DNA of 64,000 bases from an uncultured Paracoccaceae bacterium (GTDB lineage Bacteria; Pseudomonadota; Alphaproteobacteria; Rhodobacterales; Rhodobacteraceae). Location of the stretch: NCBI GenBank assembly GCA_951812615.1, contig CATOSU010000002.1, positions 1,736,001-1,800,000 of the forward strand, in the 5' to 3' direction. Both the position numbers and the translations under genes were made by a program. This document shows, piece by piece, positions 31,230-39,998 of the stretch. The notes under the pieces are model-generated. The model worked only from the letters and a program-made list of their open reading frames with translations, was not told the DNA's origin and did not search any database. Within the stretch, counting starts at the first letter, position 1, and every line of letters starts with the position of its first letter.

Positions 31230-31694
31230 ATGAGCAGTACCGTAGAGACCGATCCCACCCGCTACGCGAGACGCGCCGATCTGGTGGCGCGCTTTGGCGG
31301 GTGGGAGATCTGTGACCTCGCCGACGAGGATGGCGACGGGCGCGACGATGCAGGCCGGATCGATGCGGTGCTGGCGGATGTCTCCGCTCAGATCGACGCC
31401 GCCCTGGCGACGGCCTGGGATCTGCCGCTCGCGGGCCCCGGCCCCTGGCCGGCGCTCACGGCTGTGGCCTGCGATCTGGCGCGCCTCAGGCTTTTTGACG
31501 AGGCGGCCCCGGACGGTGTTGTCGCCCGCGCCCGCGCGGCGCGCAAAGCGCTCAGTGACCTGGTCGCGGGAGAGAGCGTCCTGCTCAGCGCCGATGGCAA
31601 GCCCGTGCCGCGCCGCGAGGAGGCGCTGATGTCCGTTTGCGGGTCGCGCCCGATGATCGCCATCGCGCTCGGACGCGCGGGAGGATGCAGCTGA
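31230..31694 (+). CDS. DUF1320 head-tail protein (Mu gp36-like)
   Basis: This 154-residue protein starts at ATG 31230 with GGGGAG upstream. The pattern YARRADLVARFGGWEICDLADEDGDGRDDAGRIDAVLADVSAQIDAALA, ACDLARLRLFD and ARKALSDLVAG is that of DUF1320 proteins found after the capsid in Mu-like phages. It is probably a head completion or connector protein. Confidence 0.85.
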   Translation: MSSTVETDPTRYARRADLVARFGGWEICDLADEDGDGRDDAGRIDAVLADVSAQIDAALATAWDLPLAGPGPWPALTAVACDLARLRLFDEAAPDGVVARARAARKALSDLVAGESVLLSADGKPVPRREEALMSVCGSRPMIAIALGRAGGCS

Positions 31695-31695
31695 C

Positions 31696-32289
31696 ATGGC
31701 CGGCGCGGGCGTGCATATCGATGTGGACTGGGACGACGCCGAGGTCCGGGAGGCGCTCACGCGGATGGAGCGCGTCGCGGAGGATCCGCGCGCGGTCCTT
31801 GACGAAATCGGCGCGATGCTGGTGGCGACGGTCGCGCGGCGCTTCGAGACCGGGACCGGCCCGGACGGCAAAAAATGGCCCGCCTCGGCGCGCGCGCGCA
31901 AGAAGGGCGGGCAGACGCTGGTCAAATCCGGGCGTCTGAGATCGTCGATCACCCATCGCGCCGACGCGACCGGCGTCGATGTCGGCACCAATGTCGTCCA
32001 TGCCGCGATCCACCAGTTTGGCGGCACCATCAAACAGAAGGCCCGCACCCAGACGCTGGCGTTCCGGCGTGCGAAGACCGGGTCGGGCGCCTATGTGCTG
32101 CGCTTTGCCGCGCGCAAGAACACCCGGGCGCGCAAGGCAGGCTCGGTGCGTGTGGCGTTTGCCGAAATCGGGGCCCGCGAGATCGCCATGCCGGCCCGGC
32201 CTTTCCTCGGGCTTGATGCGGCTGATCGCGATGCGGTGCTGGAGATTGCGGCGCGTGCGCTCTCTCGCGCCGCAGGAGCCACGTCATGA
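31696..32289 (+). CDS. Phage virion morphogenesis protein (Mu gpG family)
   Basis: This 197-residue protein has the family hallmarks: RRFETGTGPDGKKWPASARARKKGG, TLVKSGRLRSSITHRAD, VDVGTNVVHAAIHQFGGTIKQ and MPARPFLGL near the end. Members act in tail attachment or tail completion. It starts 1 bp after the previous stop and overlaps the next start by 4 bp. Confidence 0.88.
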   Translation: MAGAGVHIDVDWDDAEVREALTRMERVAEDPRAVLDEIGAMLVATVARRFETGTGPDGKKWPASARARKKGGQTLVKSGRLRSSITHRADATGVDVGTNVVHAAIHQFGGTIKQKARTQTLAFRRAKTGSGAYVLRFAARKNTRARKAGSVRVAFAEIGAREIAMPARPFLGLDAADRDAVLEIAARALSRAAGATS

Positions 32290-32798
32290 CCCGGCTGGAG
32301 ACACCCCACACCGCGCCCGATCCGGGCCTGCTGATCTGCGACGCGCTGACCGCGCATCTGGCACCGCTCGCCGGTCCCGGTCGTCCGTTCCGCCGCGTGA
32401 TCGGCCTGCTGGATGCGGCGGCGGAGACCGCGCTCAAACCGCCCGTCCTGGCCGTGGTGCCGGCGGCGTTTTCCGCCGGACCCAACCGCACCGGCCGGGC
32501 CGGCACGCTGCAAGAGGTCACGCTGACCATCGCCACCACGATCCTGATTGCCGCCCCGGACGATCCGGGCGGCAGGAAGACCCGCGCCCGGGGCCGCCTG
32601 GCGGAGCTTCTGGGCCCGGCGCGCGGGCGGCTTCTGGGCTGGTGCCCCGGCGCCGAAGAGGGCCTCCCGGTCCGCCCGGCCCCGCTGGCACTGCTCTCCG
32701 GGCGGTTGCTGGAGATCGAGGCCGGACGGGTCGTCTGGCAGGACGAGTGGACGGCGCGCTACTGGATACATGCCCAGCCACCAGAGGATATACCATGA
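32286..32798 (+). CDS. Mu gp37-like (DUF1834) tail protein
   Basis: A 170-residue protein with a 4-bp overlap on both sides. Its order after the virion morphogenesis protein and before the tail tube, and its strand-rich middle (VLAVVPAAFSAGPN, LQEVTLTIATTILIAAPDDPGGRKTRARGRLAELL), fit the gp37/DUF1834 group, thought to be tail terminator or head-tail joining proteins. The family call rests on place and pattern. Confidence 0.7.
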   Translation: MTRLETPHTAPDPGLLICDALTAHLAPLAGPGRPFRRVIGLLDAAAETALKPPVLAVVPAAFSAGPNRTGRAGTLQEVTLTIATTILIAAPDDPGGRKTRARGRLAELLGPARGRLLGWCPGAEEGLPVRPAPLALLSGRLLEIEAGRVVWQDEWTARYWIHAQPPEDIP

Positions 32799-33583
32799 TC
32801 AGCAATCATCGAGACAACATCATTGTCGGGGCGGGAGAGATGTATTTCGCGGCCCTTGAGCCCGGCGGGACCCCGGGCGCGGAACGCCATCTCGGTCATG
32901 CCAGTTCGGCCAGTCTGTCGATCCAGGAGGAGCGGATCACCGTGCAGTCCTCCTCGGGCCCGCCGCGCACGCTGGTCGATGCCGTGCGCTCAATCACCCG
33001 CACCCTGACGATGACGCTGAACGACATGTCGCTCGCCAACCTTGCCGCCTTTCTCGGCTCGGACGCGGCCCTGCCGCGCCCGGCGGAGGGTGTGAAGGAT
33101 GACGAGATCACCGTGGCCTGCATCGAGACCGGACCCTTCTACGGCCTGCCATCGGCGCGCGGGCGCGCCATCGCCGACCTGGTCGTCCACAGGCAGGCGC
33201 GCAAGGGCGGCGCCGCGCTGAGCGAAGACACGCACTATCGTGCCGAACCGGGTCACGGCCGCCTTCGGCTGCTGCAGGCGCCCGGCAGCCCCGCAAATGG
33301 TGACACGCTCTATGCCAGCTACACCGTCACCGCAGGCAAGCGCCTGGCGATCGGCCGCCCGCAACCGGTGCGCGGCGCGCTGCGCTATATCGAGCTCTCG
33401 CCCGGGATCGCCCCTGACAGCCACGGGCGGCATTATTATGCGCCGCTGGTCTCGCTGCGCCCCGCCGGCGATCTGTCGCTGATCGGCAACGAGATGCAGG
33501 CGCTGCAGATCGCCGCGCTGATCCTCGAGCCGGAGGACTGCGGCGCGGCGCTCATCGTCGACGGAGCGCCCCATGGCACGTAA
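32795..33583 (+). CDS. Major tail tube protein
   Basis: This 262-residue protein starts at ATG 32795. It has the layout of a long-tail tube protein: N-terminal IIVGAGEMYFAALEP, LGHASSASLSIQEERITVQSSSG, TRTLTMTLNDMSLANLAAFL, and a C-terminal strand-rich domain ending SLIGNEMQALQIAALILEPED. No sheath gene is present, so the tail is predicted non-contractile. It overlaps the chaperone start by 11 bp. Confidence 0.8.
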   Translation: MISNHRDNIIVGAGEMYFAALEPGGTPGAERHLGHASSASLSIQEERITVQSSSGPPRTLVDAVRSITRTLTMTLNDMSLANLAAFLGSDAALPRPAEGVKDDEITVACIETGPFYGLPSARGRAIADLVVHRQARKGGAALSEDTHYRAEPGHGRLRLLQAPGSPANGDTLYASYTVTAGKRLAIGRPQPVRGALRYIELSPGIAPDSHGRHYYAPLVSLRPAGDLSLIGNEMQALQIAALILEPEDCGAALIVDGAPHGT

Positions 33584-34085
33584 ACCCGCAAAACCCCGCA
33601 ACCCCGCGGCCGCCTCCGATGCCGACGCGCTTGCGATCCTTGATCCCGATATCGCGCTGGAGGTGGCCGATCCGGACACCGGCGCGCCGGTGCAGATCAC
33701 CGTGCACGAGTTCCGCTTCCGCGAAGGCCTCGAGATGCGCGCACTGGCCGGGCCGCTGATTGCGGATCTGGCGACACAACTGGACGACGGGGCCGCGTCC
33801 TCGGGCGGCGGCGTGGAGGCGGTGCTCGCGGCCCATGGCGATCTCTGGCTGGAGATTGCGGCCCGCGCGACCGGACGCGAGGCAGACTGGCTGGCCCGGC
33901 TCCGGGACGCGGATGCAGCACGGGTCTCGGGCGCCCTCTGGCAGGCGAATATGAGTTTTTTCGTGCGCCACATCGTGGCCGGGGCCGGGCCGGGATGGAT
34001 GGCACGCCTGTCGGCCTCGCAGACATCCTCGCAACCCTTGCCGCCGAGGGGCACGGAGACATCCGATCCCTCCCGGAGACATTGA
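33573..34085 (+). CDS. Tail assembly chaperone (G-type, zero-frame product)
   Basis: This 170-residue zero-frame product lies between the tube and tape measure genes, as lambda gpG does. It has a Pro/Ala-rich N-terminus, then IALEVADPDTGAPVQITVHEFRFREGLEMRALAGPLI and a helical part. A T TTT TTC heptamer at 33956 near codon 130 allows a -1 shift into the frame of the downstream short gene, giving a longer G-T type fusion of about 205 residues. The residues after the slip site in the zero frame are less protein-like. Confidence 0.8.
   Translation: MARKPAKPRNPAAASDADALAILDPDIALEVADPDTGAPVQITVHEFRFREGLEMRALAGPLIADLATQLDDGAASSGGGVEAVLAAHGDLWLEIAARATGREADWLARLRDADAARVSGALWQANMSFFVRHIVAGAGPGWMARLSASQTSSQPLPPRGTETSDPSRRH
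33956..33962 (+). promoter_or_regulatory. -1 frameshift slippery site TTTTTTC
   Basis: In the zero frame the codons are AGT TTT TTC, so the heptamer is T TTT TTC, a canonical X XXY YYZ site. After a -1 slip the frame is open through the downstream gene to 34189 with no stop. A GC-rich segment follows (33970-33995) that could form a stimulatory structure. Confidence 0.8.
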
Positions 34086-34189
34086 CATGGCGCCAGATCA
34101 GGCTCCTCTGGCAGGCCGGCGAGACCCGGCGCGCCCGCGCCGCGCAAACCCTTGCCACGGCGCTGGCGGCCAGCCTGCTGACACGGTGA
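33995..34189 (+). CDS. Tail assembly chaperone, T-type extension
   Basis: A 64-residue reading from ATG 33995 lies in the -1 frame relative to the upstream chaperone and overlaps it by 91 bp. The sequence (GLADILATLAAEGHGDIRSLPETLTWRQIRLLWQAGETRRARAAQ) is clearly protein-like, so it is expected to be made as the C-terminal part of the frameshift fusion rather than alone. It ends 7 bp before the tape measure gene. Confidence 0.75.
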   Translation: MDGTPVGLADILATLAAEGHGDIRSLPETLTWRQIRLLWQAGETRRARAAQTLATALAASLLTR

Positions 34190-34196
34190 CGCTGGC

Positions 34197-36989
34197 ATGA
34201 GCGGTGATCTTGATCTCGCCCTGCGCATCCGCGCCGATCTGGATCAGGCACGCGCCGAATTGCGCCGGTTGCGCGCGGAGACCGGGCAGGCCGGCGCAGG
34301 CGCGCGCACCGCAGGGCGGGGCTATGAGCAGGCCGCCTCGGGCATCGCCCGCAGTGCCACCGCCGCCCGCAGTGCTGCCACCGCGCAGGAGCGGCTCACC
34401 CGGGCCACCCGGGCCGGGGCAGCGGCAGGGACTGCCCATCGCCAGGCAATGAGCGCCAGCCGGGCCTCACTCATCAATGTCGGCTATCAGGTGCAGGACG
34501 TGGCCGTGCAGATGGCTTCCGGAACTTCGGCCTCCCGCGCGCTCAGCCAGCAATTGCCGCAACTGCTGTCGGGCTTCGGGCTGCTGGGCGTTGTGCTCGG
34601 CACCGCCTCGGCCGTGCTCATCCCCCTGGCCGGGCATCTCTTCGGCACCGGCGAGGCGGGCGAAGAGGCCGCCGACGCGACCGACCGGCTGGCCGACGCC
34701 ACCGACCGGCTGCGCGGTCTCAAGGATCTGCGCGGCGATCTCGACGCCATTCGCGAACAATACGGGGGCGTGACGGCGCAGGTGCTGGCGCTGATTGAGG
34801 CCCAGAAGGAGCTTGAGCGCCGCAGCGCTGCCCGTGCCGCCCGGCAGGCGGTCGAGGGTATTCTGTCCGGCACCTTCGCCGCCGGGGCGCTCGACAGGAC
34901 GGCAGCTTCTGCCCGCGCCGCCGGCGCCGAGGCTGCGATGCAGTTTGCAGAAGCGTTCCGGCAGCATCTTGTCCGCGCTGGAGATGTGGATGCCTTTGTC
35001 AAGGAGTATAATGCCGCCCTCAATCCCCTCAGTCCCACAGCCGCCATCGAAACCCCGCGCGATGTGCTGGACCGGTTTGGGTTTTCCGACATAGCCGCCG
35101 GGGCGGAGGCTGCGGGTGTCTCCGTAGAGGCGGTGGCAGAGGCGTTCCGCGCCCTGTTTGGAAATTATGACCAAGCCCAGGAGGCGCTCGAACGCTTTCT
35201 CACGTTGGCAAAGGCGGGTTTTGAGAAGCTGGCCGAAGAGACGGGTCTGGGTGTCGATGCCGTCAGGAAGGTCGGCGCGGCGCTTGAGGGGCTCCGCGAC
35301 GCGGACGGGATCCGAGCCCAACAGGAGGCTGCCACAAGGCTGCGCCAGGCGCTCCGCGCCGCCGCCGCTGCGGCCCCAGACCTTACGGAGGATCAGCAAG
35401 CCCAGATCGATCATCTGCTGGGTGACGTGTTGGATCTCGAGGGCCATCTGCGTGAATTGCTCGCAACCGATGGCCGCAACCCGGGCCTCGACACGATGGC
35501 CGGGCAGGCGCACGCGCTGGCCGAGGCGGCCGCCCGTGCCCGGGCCGAACTGGAAGCCCTGCCCGGGATGCAGGCGGCGGCCCTCTTGCGCGCGCAGATC
35601 CGCAACCGCACGGTCGGCCAGCCGGTCGAACGGGCAAGGCAACTGGCCGAAGCGGATGCCGCGGCATTGCGTGTCACCGGGCTTGGCGGGCGGGTCAATG
35701 ACCCCATGGATGTATTCGGGGACGGGATGGTCACGGCCGCCGGAGAGGCCGGCGCAGAGATTGCCCGCCTCGACAGGGCGACAGCCGAGGCCGAGGCCGC
35801 TCTGCGCAAGTTGCAACGCGGTGGCGGGGGACGCGGCAATCCCCTGGACCAGCTTGAGGGTCAGCTCGAGCGTTACATCCGCAGTGCCCAGAGGGCGCGT
35901 GTCGAACTCATGGGTCTCGGTGACGCGGAAGAGGCGCGGGCACTCGCCGCCCTCGATGCCGCGCGCCTCGGCGAGGCGGCCATCGCAAAGATCGGCGCCG
36001 GACCTGATGAGGTCGCGGACATCCGCGCCCTTCAAGCCGCCCTTGTTGACGCCGCCGGCGCGGCCGCCAGGCTCAACAAGGAACTTCAGCACGGCCCGCA
36101 GGGGGCCGCCGCGCTCTCCCGCGCATTTGAAGACTATGCCGAAGACGCAAGCCATGCCGGCGACGAGATCGCCGAAGCCACCACGGCAGCCATGAAGGGC
36201 ATGGAGGACGCGCTGGTGGGCTTTGTCACTACCGGGAAGCTCGAGTTTTCCGGGCTGGTCGATGCGATCCTGGCCGATCTCGCCCGCATTGTCATCCGCC
36301 AGAGCATCACCGGGCCGCTGGCGGACGCGCTGAGCGGGGTCTTTGGCGGGATATTCGGCGGCGCCGGCCCGGCAACATCTCCGCGCCCGACGGCACGACC
36401 GTGGCATGTTGGCGGTGTCGTCACCGACGACACCTTGCCGTCACTCTATCATTCCGGCGGTGTGGCCGGGGCGAGAGCCCTCACCCGCGCCCGCGAGATC
36501 GTGACTGCGTCCGCCCGCCATGGTCCCTCGTCCCGCGAGGTGCCGGCCCTGCTCACCGCCGGCGAGGCGGTGCTGACCGCGCCGCAGGCGGCCGCGATCG
36601 AGGCGGCGCTGGCCGCGCTGGAGCGACCGCGGTATCATGCGGGAGGTGTTGCCATCGACCCCGCCACGATCCCGAAAATATACGCGCCCGCCGACCCCAC
36701 CATCAGTGCGTCGGCGGCGGTGCCCGGTCAGGATATCGCCGACCGGCTCGCCGCCTCCCTGACGCCGCTCATGGAACGGCTGGCCGGCGCGCAGGGCGGC
36801 CCGCGTCAACTCCGCGTCCATATCGACAACCAGGGCTCCGGGCCGCCGCAGCGCCCGCGCGAGGCGGTGATTGAACCCGATATCGAGGGCGCCGTCGTGC
36901 GGATCATCACCGAGGACGACGCGACCGGCGGGCCAATCAGCCAGACCGTGTCCCGCAGATTCGGAAAACGCCGGGGGGATTTCTGGTGA
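34197..36989 (+). CDS. Tail tape measure protein
   Basis: This is the longest prophage gene product, 930 residues. The N-terminus is helical (LALRIRADLDQARAELRRLRAETG), then SLINVGYQVQDVAVQMASGTS and a hydrophobic stretch (GFGLLGVVLGTASAVLIPLAGHLFG, ~125-150) typical of tape measure proteins. Long coiled-coil parts follow. The C-terminal FSGLVDAILADLARIVIRQSITGPLADALSGVFGG matches the lambda-family tape measure C-terminus. It sets tail length (about 140 nm at 0.15 nm per residue, an estimate) and helps DNA entry. Confidence 0.9.
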   Translation: MSGDLDLALRIRADLDQARAELRRLRAETGQAGAGARTAGRGYEQAASGIARSATAARSAATAQERLTRATRAGAAAGTAHRQAMSASRASLINVGYQVQDVAVQMASGTSASRALSQQLPQLLSGFGLLGVVLGTASAVLIPLAGHLFGTGEAGEEAADATDRLADATDRLRGLKDLRGDLDAIREQYGGVTAQVLALIEAQKELERRSAARAARQAVEGILSGTFAAGALDRTAASARAAGAEAAMQFAEAFRQHLVRAGDVDAFVKEYNAALNPLSPTAAIETPRDVLDRFGFSDIAAGAEAAGVSVEAVAEAFRALFGNYDQAQEALERFLTLAKAGFEKLAEETGLGVDAVRKVGAALEGLRDADGIRAQQEAATRLRQALRAAAAAAPDLTEDQQAQIDHLLGDVLDLEGHLRELLATDGRNPGLDTMAGQAHALAEAAARARAELEALPGMQAAALLRAQIRNRTVGQPVERARQLAEADAAALRVTGLGGRVNDPMDVFGDGMVTAAGEAGAEIARLDRATAEAEAALRKLQRGGGGRGNPLDQLEGQLERYIRSAQRARVELMGLGDAEEARALAALDAARLGEAAIAKIGAGPDEVADIRALQAALVDAAGAAARLNKELQHGPQGAAALSRAFEDYAEDASHAGDEIAEATTAAMKGMEDALVGFVTTGKLEFSGLVDAILADLARIVIRQSITGPLADALSGVFGGIFGGAGPATSPRPTARPWHVGGVVTDDTLPSLYHSGGVAGARALTRAREIVTASARHGPSSREVPALLTAGEAVLTAPQAAAIEAALAALERPRYHAGGVAIDPATIPKIYAPADPTISASAAVPGQDIADRLAASLTPLMERLAGAQGGPRQLRVHIDNQGSGPPQRPREAVIEPDIEGAVVRIITEDDATGGPISQTVSRRFGKRRGDFW

Positions 36990-37351
36990 GCGCGCCGCTG
37001 CCTCTCTGGCCCAATGAGGCCCGGATCGATGCCGACGCACTCGAAACCGGCCAGGCGGAGGATGTGCTGCGCACGCCGTTCGAGGACGGCACGGTGCGCC
37101 AGGCCCGCCGGGGCCGGGGCCTGCGCACATGGGACATCCTTGCGCATCTGGACAGCGATGCCGCGATGGTCGCATTCCGCAGATGGGCGGGTTCCCATGC
37201 CCATCGCTGGTTCGCCTTTCCCGATCCGCTCGGGCCGGGCAGCCTGCGCGTCCGTGTCCGGGGCGGGGCCGGCGGCATCACCGCCCGGGGCCGTGTTTCT
37301 GGTGGCCAGCGCCGCTGGGAGCTGCGCCTGACGCTGGAAGGACCCGCCTGA
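36986..37351 (+). CDS. Minor tail protein, gpM-like by position
   Basis: This 121-residue protein overlaps the tape measure stop by 4 bp. It opens LPLWPNEARIDADALETGQAEDVLRTPFEDGTVRQARRGRGLRTWDI and has HRWFAFPDPLGPGSLRVRVRGG, a strand-rich pattern of small distal tail proteins. By order (after tape measure) it should be part of the tail tip. The exact family was not identified. Confidence 0.65.
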   Translation: MSAPLPLWPNEARIDADALETGQAEDVLRTPFEDGTVRQARRGRGLRTWDILAHLDSDAAMVAFRRWAGSHAHRWFAFPDPLGPGSLRVRVRGGAGGITARGRVSGGQRRWELRLTLEGPA

Positions 37352-37824
37352 TGCCCGCGCCCGGCTTTGATATCGCTCTGCGCGCGCTCGCGCCCGAGGA
37401 CATCGTCCCGGCACTCGAGATCCGTCATCCGGCGCTCGCTGATCCCCTGCGCCTGGCAGTGTCGCCGCAGAACCGCGAGATCGCGGGGCAGGCCTACACC
37501 GCCATCGCGCTCAGGCTGAAGCTGGCCGACGACCGGGCCGGGCGGGCACCGCGTGCGGAGCTGCGCATGGACAATGTCGGGCGCGAGGCAATGGCGTGGA
37601 TCGCGCGCTCCGGCGGCGGGGCCGGGGCCACCGTGCGGATCATGCTCTGTCTGGCCGACGGTGATGCCCAGGCCCATACCCCCGACTGGGAGCGCACGCT
37701 CGATGTGCTCGGCATCGAGGTCACCGACACCGAGATCGTCGCCACGCTCGGCTACGACCCCGGTCTTGACCGGGCCGCCGTGGCGCTGCGCTACGAGCCC
37801 GAAACCGCACCGGGCCTGTTCTGA
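37351..37824 (+). CDS. DUF1833-like minor tail protein
   Basis: This 157-residue protein starts at ATG 37351, sharing its A with the preceding TGA. Its sequence (PALEIRHPALADPLRLAVSPQNREIAGQAYTAIALRLKLAD, LRMDNVGREAMAWI, LDVLGIEVTDTEIVATLGYDP) fits DUF1833 proteins, which resemble the lambda gpL tail tip group. It is probably part of the distal tail hub. Confidence 0.75.
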   Translation: MPAPGFDIALRALAPEDIVPALEIRHPALADPLRLAVSPQNREIAGQAYTAIALRLKLADDRAGRAPRAELRMDNVGREAMAWIARSGGGAGATVRIMLCLADGDAQAHTPDWERTLDVLGIEVTDTEIVATLGYDPGLDRAAVALRYEPETAPGLF

Positions 37825-37836
37825 AGGAGATACAAA

Positions 37837-38184
37837 ATGCCGGACCGGATATACACCAAACGCGGCGACAGCCTCGCACTCGACTGCACCGCCTGGCTCA
37901 CCCCGCCAAAGGGGGCAGAGCCAGGCATGCCACGCGACCTCACCGCCTGGACGCCGGAATGCCAGATGCGCCATGAGCGAACCGGAGCGCGTATCAGCCT
38001 GCGCGCCACAGCCTCGGGCACGAAGGCGGCCCGGGGCCGGTTCGCGCTCTCGGCCCGGGCGACAGAGACGCAGGCCTGGCCCACGGGATGCTGGCGCGCG
38101 GATATCCAGTTCACCGACCGGGGCGGCGCGGTGACGAGCACCGAAACATTCATCATCCATGTACTGGAGGACATCACCCGATGA
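37837..38184 (+). CDS. Hypothetical tail-region protein
   Basis: This 115-residue protein starts at ATG 37837 with AAGGAG upstream. It is strand-rich (DSLALDCTAWLTPPKGAEP, ISLRATASGT, WRADIQFTDRGGAVTSTETFIIHVLEDI), like a small beta-sandwich. Such proteins before the fibre gene in Mu-like siphophages are thought to be tip components. It overlaps the next gene by 4 bp. Confidence 0.65.
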   Translation: MPDRIYTKRGDSLALDCTAWLTPPKGAEPGMPRDLTAWTPECQMRHERTGARISLRATASGTKAARGRFALSARATETQAWPTGCWRADIQFTDRGGAVTSTETFIIHVLEDITR

Positions 38185-39041
38185 GCACCGTTATTTCCAC
38201 GACCCAGGGCAGCGTCTCGATCAACGATGCAGCACCGGTCAGCAACGATATCGTCGCCCAGGGCGCCGCCGCTGCGGCCGCGGCCGAAAAGGCGAAAGAT
38301 GCGACCACCAGGGCCGACACCTTCATCGCCGGCGCAAAGGCCGCCTTCCCGCTTGCCCCCAACCTGCTGGCCGATACCAAGAAGTTCGCAACCCTCTGCG
38401 GCGGTGTGACCAATACGAGCACCGAAATGTTCGCGGCGCATAATGGCTCCGCCTGGCACGCCAATCTCTACAACGGAACGAAGGCCACAGGCAAAATCGA
38501 GGTGGTGACGCTCGACAGGCTTGCCGCAAAAGGTATCCCCTTCGGCGGCGATCTCGCCCGGGCGACCAACGGGCCGGACGCCGCGACGCCCTGGAACGGC
38601 TCTGATTTCCGCGCCGTCCTGCTTGATGTCAAAATCGACACGAACCAGACCGGCGGCGATCCGGGCCACATTTATGTGCTGAGACAGGGCTCGACCCGCT
38701 TCACGGGGCTGGGCAAAGGCGAGTTCCAAACCCAGGCCGCCTGTTTCGTCAACGTGATTGCACAATCGGGCAAGATTCAATTCCGTCCGTCAGGAGGCAT
38801 GTCGGCCGTCATTATGGCGGGGCCCGACCTCAGGGGCAAGGGCTGGACATATCTGCAGAGCAGCCGGACCGGCTGGGGCGGAGACCACCTGCCGCGCTTC
38901 GAAGGCAAAGGCACCATGAAGGTGGCGCTGGCGCTGCCTTACGTCGGCACTGGCGATCATGGCGGTGCGTTCATCTACGCCCAGTCGCTCGGGCGCTACA
39001 CCCACGGCGATGACCGCCTGTCCGCCGGCATGACCTACTGA
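38181..39041 (+). CDS. Putative tail fibre or receptor-binding protein
   Basis: This 286-residue protein starts at ATG 38181. The N-terminus is helical and Ala-rich (DIVAQGAAAAAAAEKAKDATTRADTFIAGAKAAF), which could trimerise. The rest is Gly/Thr/Asn-rich and strand-like (GHIYVLRQGSTRFTGLGKGEFQTQAACFVNVIAQSGKIQFRPSGG), as in receptor-binding domains. It seems less GC-rich than its neighbours, suggesting exchange between phages. Its position in the tail tip module supports the role; no family match is claimed. Confidence 0.6.
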   Translation: MSTVISTTQGSVSINDAAPVSNDIVAQGAAAAAAAEKAKDATTRADTFIAGAKAAFPLAPNLLADTKKFATLCGGVTNTSTEMFAAHNGSAWHANLYNGTKATGKIEVVTLDRLAAKGIPFGGDLARATNGPDAATPWNGSDFRAVLLDVKIDTNQTGGDPGHIYVLRQGSTRFTGLGKGEFQTQAACFVNVIAQSGKIQFRPSGGMSAVIMAGPDLRGKGWTYLQSSRTGWGGDHLPRFEGKGTMKVALALPYVGTGDHGGAFIYAQSLGRYTHGDDRLSAGMTY

Positions 39042-39055
39042 GAAGGAGACAGATT

Positions 39056-39502
39056 ATGGCCCTTATCAAAAAAGGCACGGAAACAATCGCCGCCATGGCG
39101 CTGCGGGATGTGGATGACTGGCTCGAGCAGGAGGGTCTCGGCAAGGACGCTGTCACCGTGGAGGCAAACGACGCGGAAATCCGGGACGCCGCGCGGGCCG
39201 CAATACACCGCACAGCCGGCGACGCGGACACGCTGATCGGCACCTATGGCGACGGCGTGACCTTCCTGCTGGTGGAAATCGGGCGGCTCGCCGCCGCGCT
39301 CAGGGCGTCCACAACCCTTGCCCAGGCCAAAACCGCCGCTACGCCCCTGGCCGACGCGCTCGCGCCGATCGTGGCGGGCGTCGGGGACGGCACCATCAAA
39401 CTGCCCTACAAGCTCAAGACCGGCGGACAGGCGGCCGCACTCACCGAGATCGGCACCCGGATCACGCGCGTCGCCGAGGCCTTCGAGGGCGATGACGGAT
39501 AA
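39056..39502 (+). CDS. Hypothetical phage protein between fibre and NlpC/P60 genes
   Basis: This 148-residue protein has GAAGGAG before ATG 39056. It is mostly helical (GTETIAAMALRDVDDWLEQEGL, TFLLVEIGRLAAALRASTTLAQAKTAATPLADALAPIVAGVGDG). No family is recognised. It overlaps the next start by 11 bp. It might be a fibre chaperone or assembly factor given its place directly after the putative fibre. Confidence 0.6.
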   Translation: MALIKKGTETIAAMALRDVDDWLEQEGLGKDAVTVEANDAEIRDAARAAIHRTAGDADTLIGTYGDGVTFLLVEIGRLAAALRASTTLAQAKTAATPLADALAPIVAGVGDGTIKLPYKLKTGGQAAALTEIGTRITRVAEAFEGDDG

Positions 39503-39905
39503 GGATCGCACCCGCACTCCCGACTGGGCCACGGCCTGGGTCGGCGCGCCGGCCGAGGATTGCGCCGATCTGGTCGCACGGGTGCGCCGCGCCGTGTTCG
39601 GGCACGCCCTCGACCTGCCGCCCAGCCCCGGCAGCCTGCGCGCGCGGGACGGGGCCATAGCCGCGCTCGGGGGCAACTTCGCGCAGGCCCTCGGCACCGG
39701 CGAGGCACCACAGGAGGGCGATGCGGTGCTGATGCGCGCCGCCGCCCGCACCCGCGCCCTCGGTCACCATATCGGGCTCTGGACTGGCAGTCCCGGCACT
39801 CCGCATGTCCTCCATCACATGGCCATGCTTGGCACCTGCCTGCATCCGCTGGCGCGCCTCGAAGACCGGGGCCTCGTCTTCGCCGGCCTTTACCGATGGC
39901 TGTGA
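39492..39905 (+). CDS. NlpC/P60-type tail peptidase
   Basis: This 137-residue protein has the NlpC/P60-like catalytic cysteine in AEDCADLVARVRRAVFG (~23) and the histidine in GTPHVLHHMAM (~112), with LEDRGLVFAGLYRW at the end. Proteins of this type sit before the J-like gene in Rhodobacter phages and gene transfer agents and cut peptidoglycan during DNA entry. The start ATG 39492 lies inside the end of the previous gene. Confidence 0.8.
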   Translation: MTDKDRTRTPDWATAWVGAPAEDCADLVARVRRAVFGHALDLPPSPGSLRARDGAIAALGGNFAQALGTGEAPQEGDAVLMRAAARTRALGHHIGLWTGSPGTPHVLHHMAMLGTCLHPLARLEDRGLVFAGLYRWL

Positions 39906-39998
39906 TCCTCCCCCGGGCGGCGACCGGAACCCCTGCATGCCCCCTGCAGCGTCGATATCTGGCCGCACCCCCTGACGGCAGAGGGGCGGATCACCATC

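Noticed and set aside
36513-36530. Fourth late palindrome near CGCCATGGTCCC in the tape measure gene
   Set aside because: Only the CCATGG centre is shared; the arms do not match.
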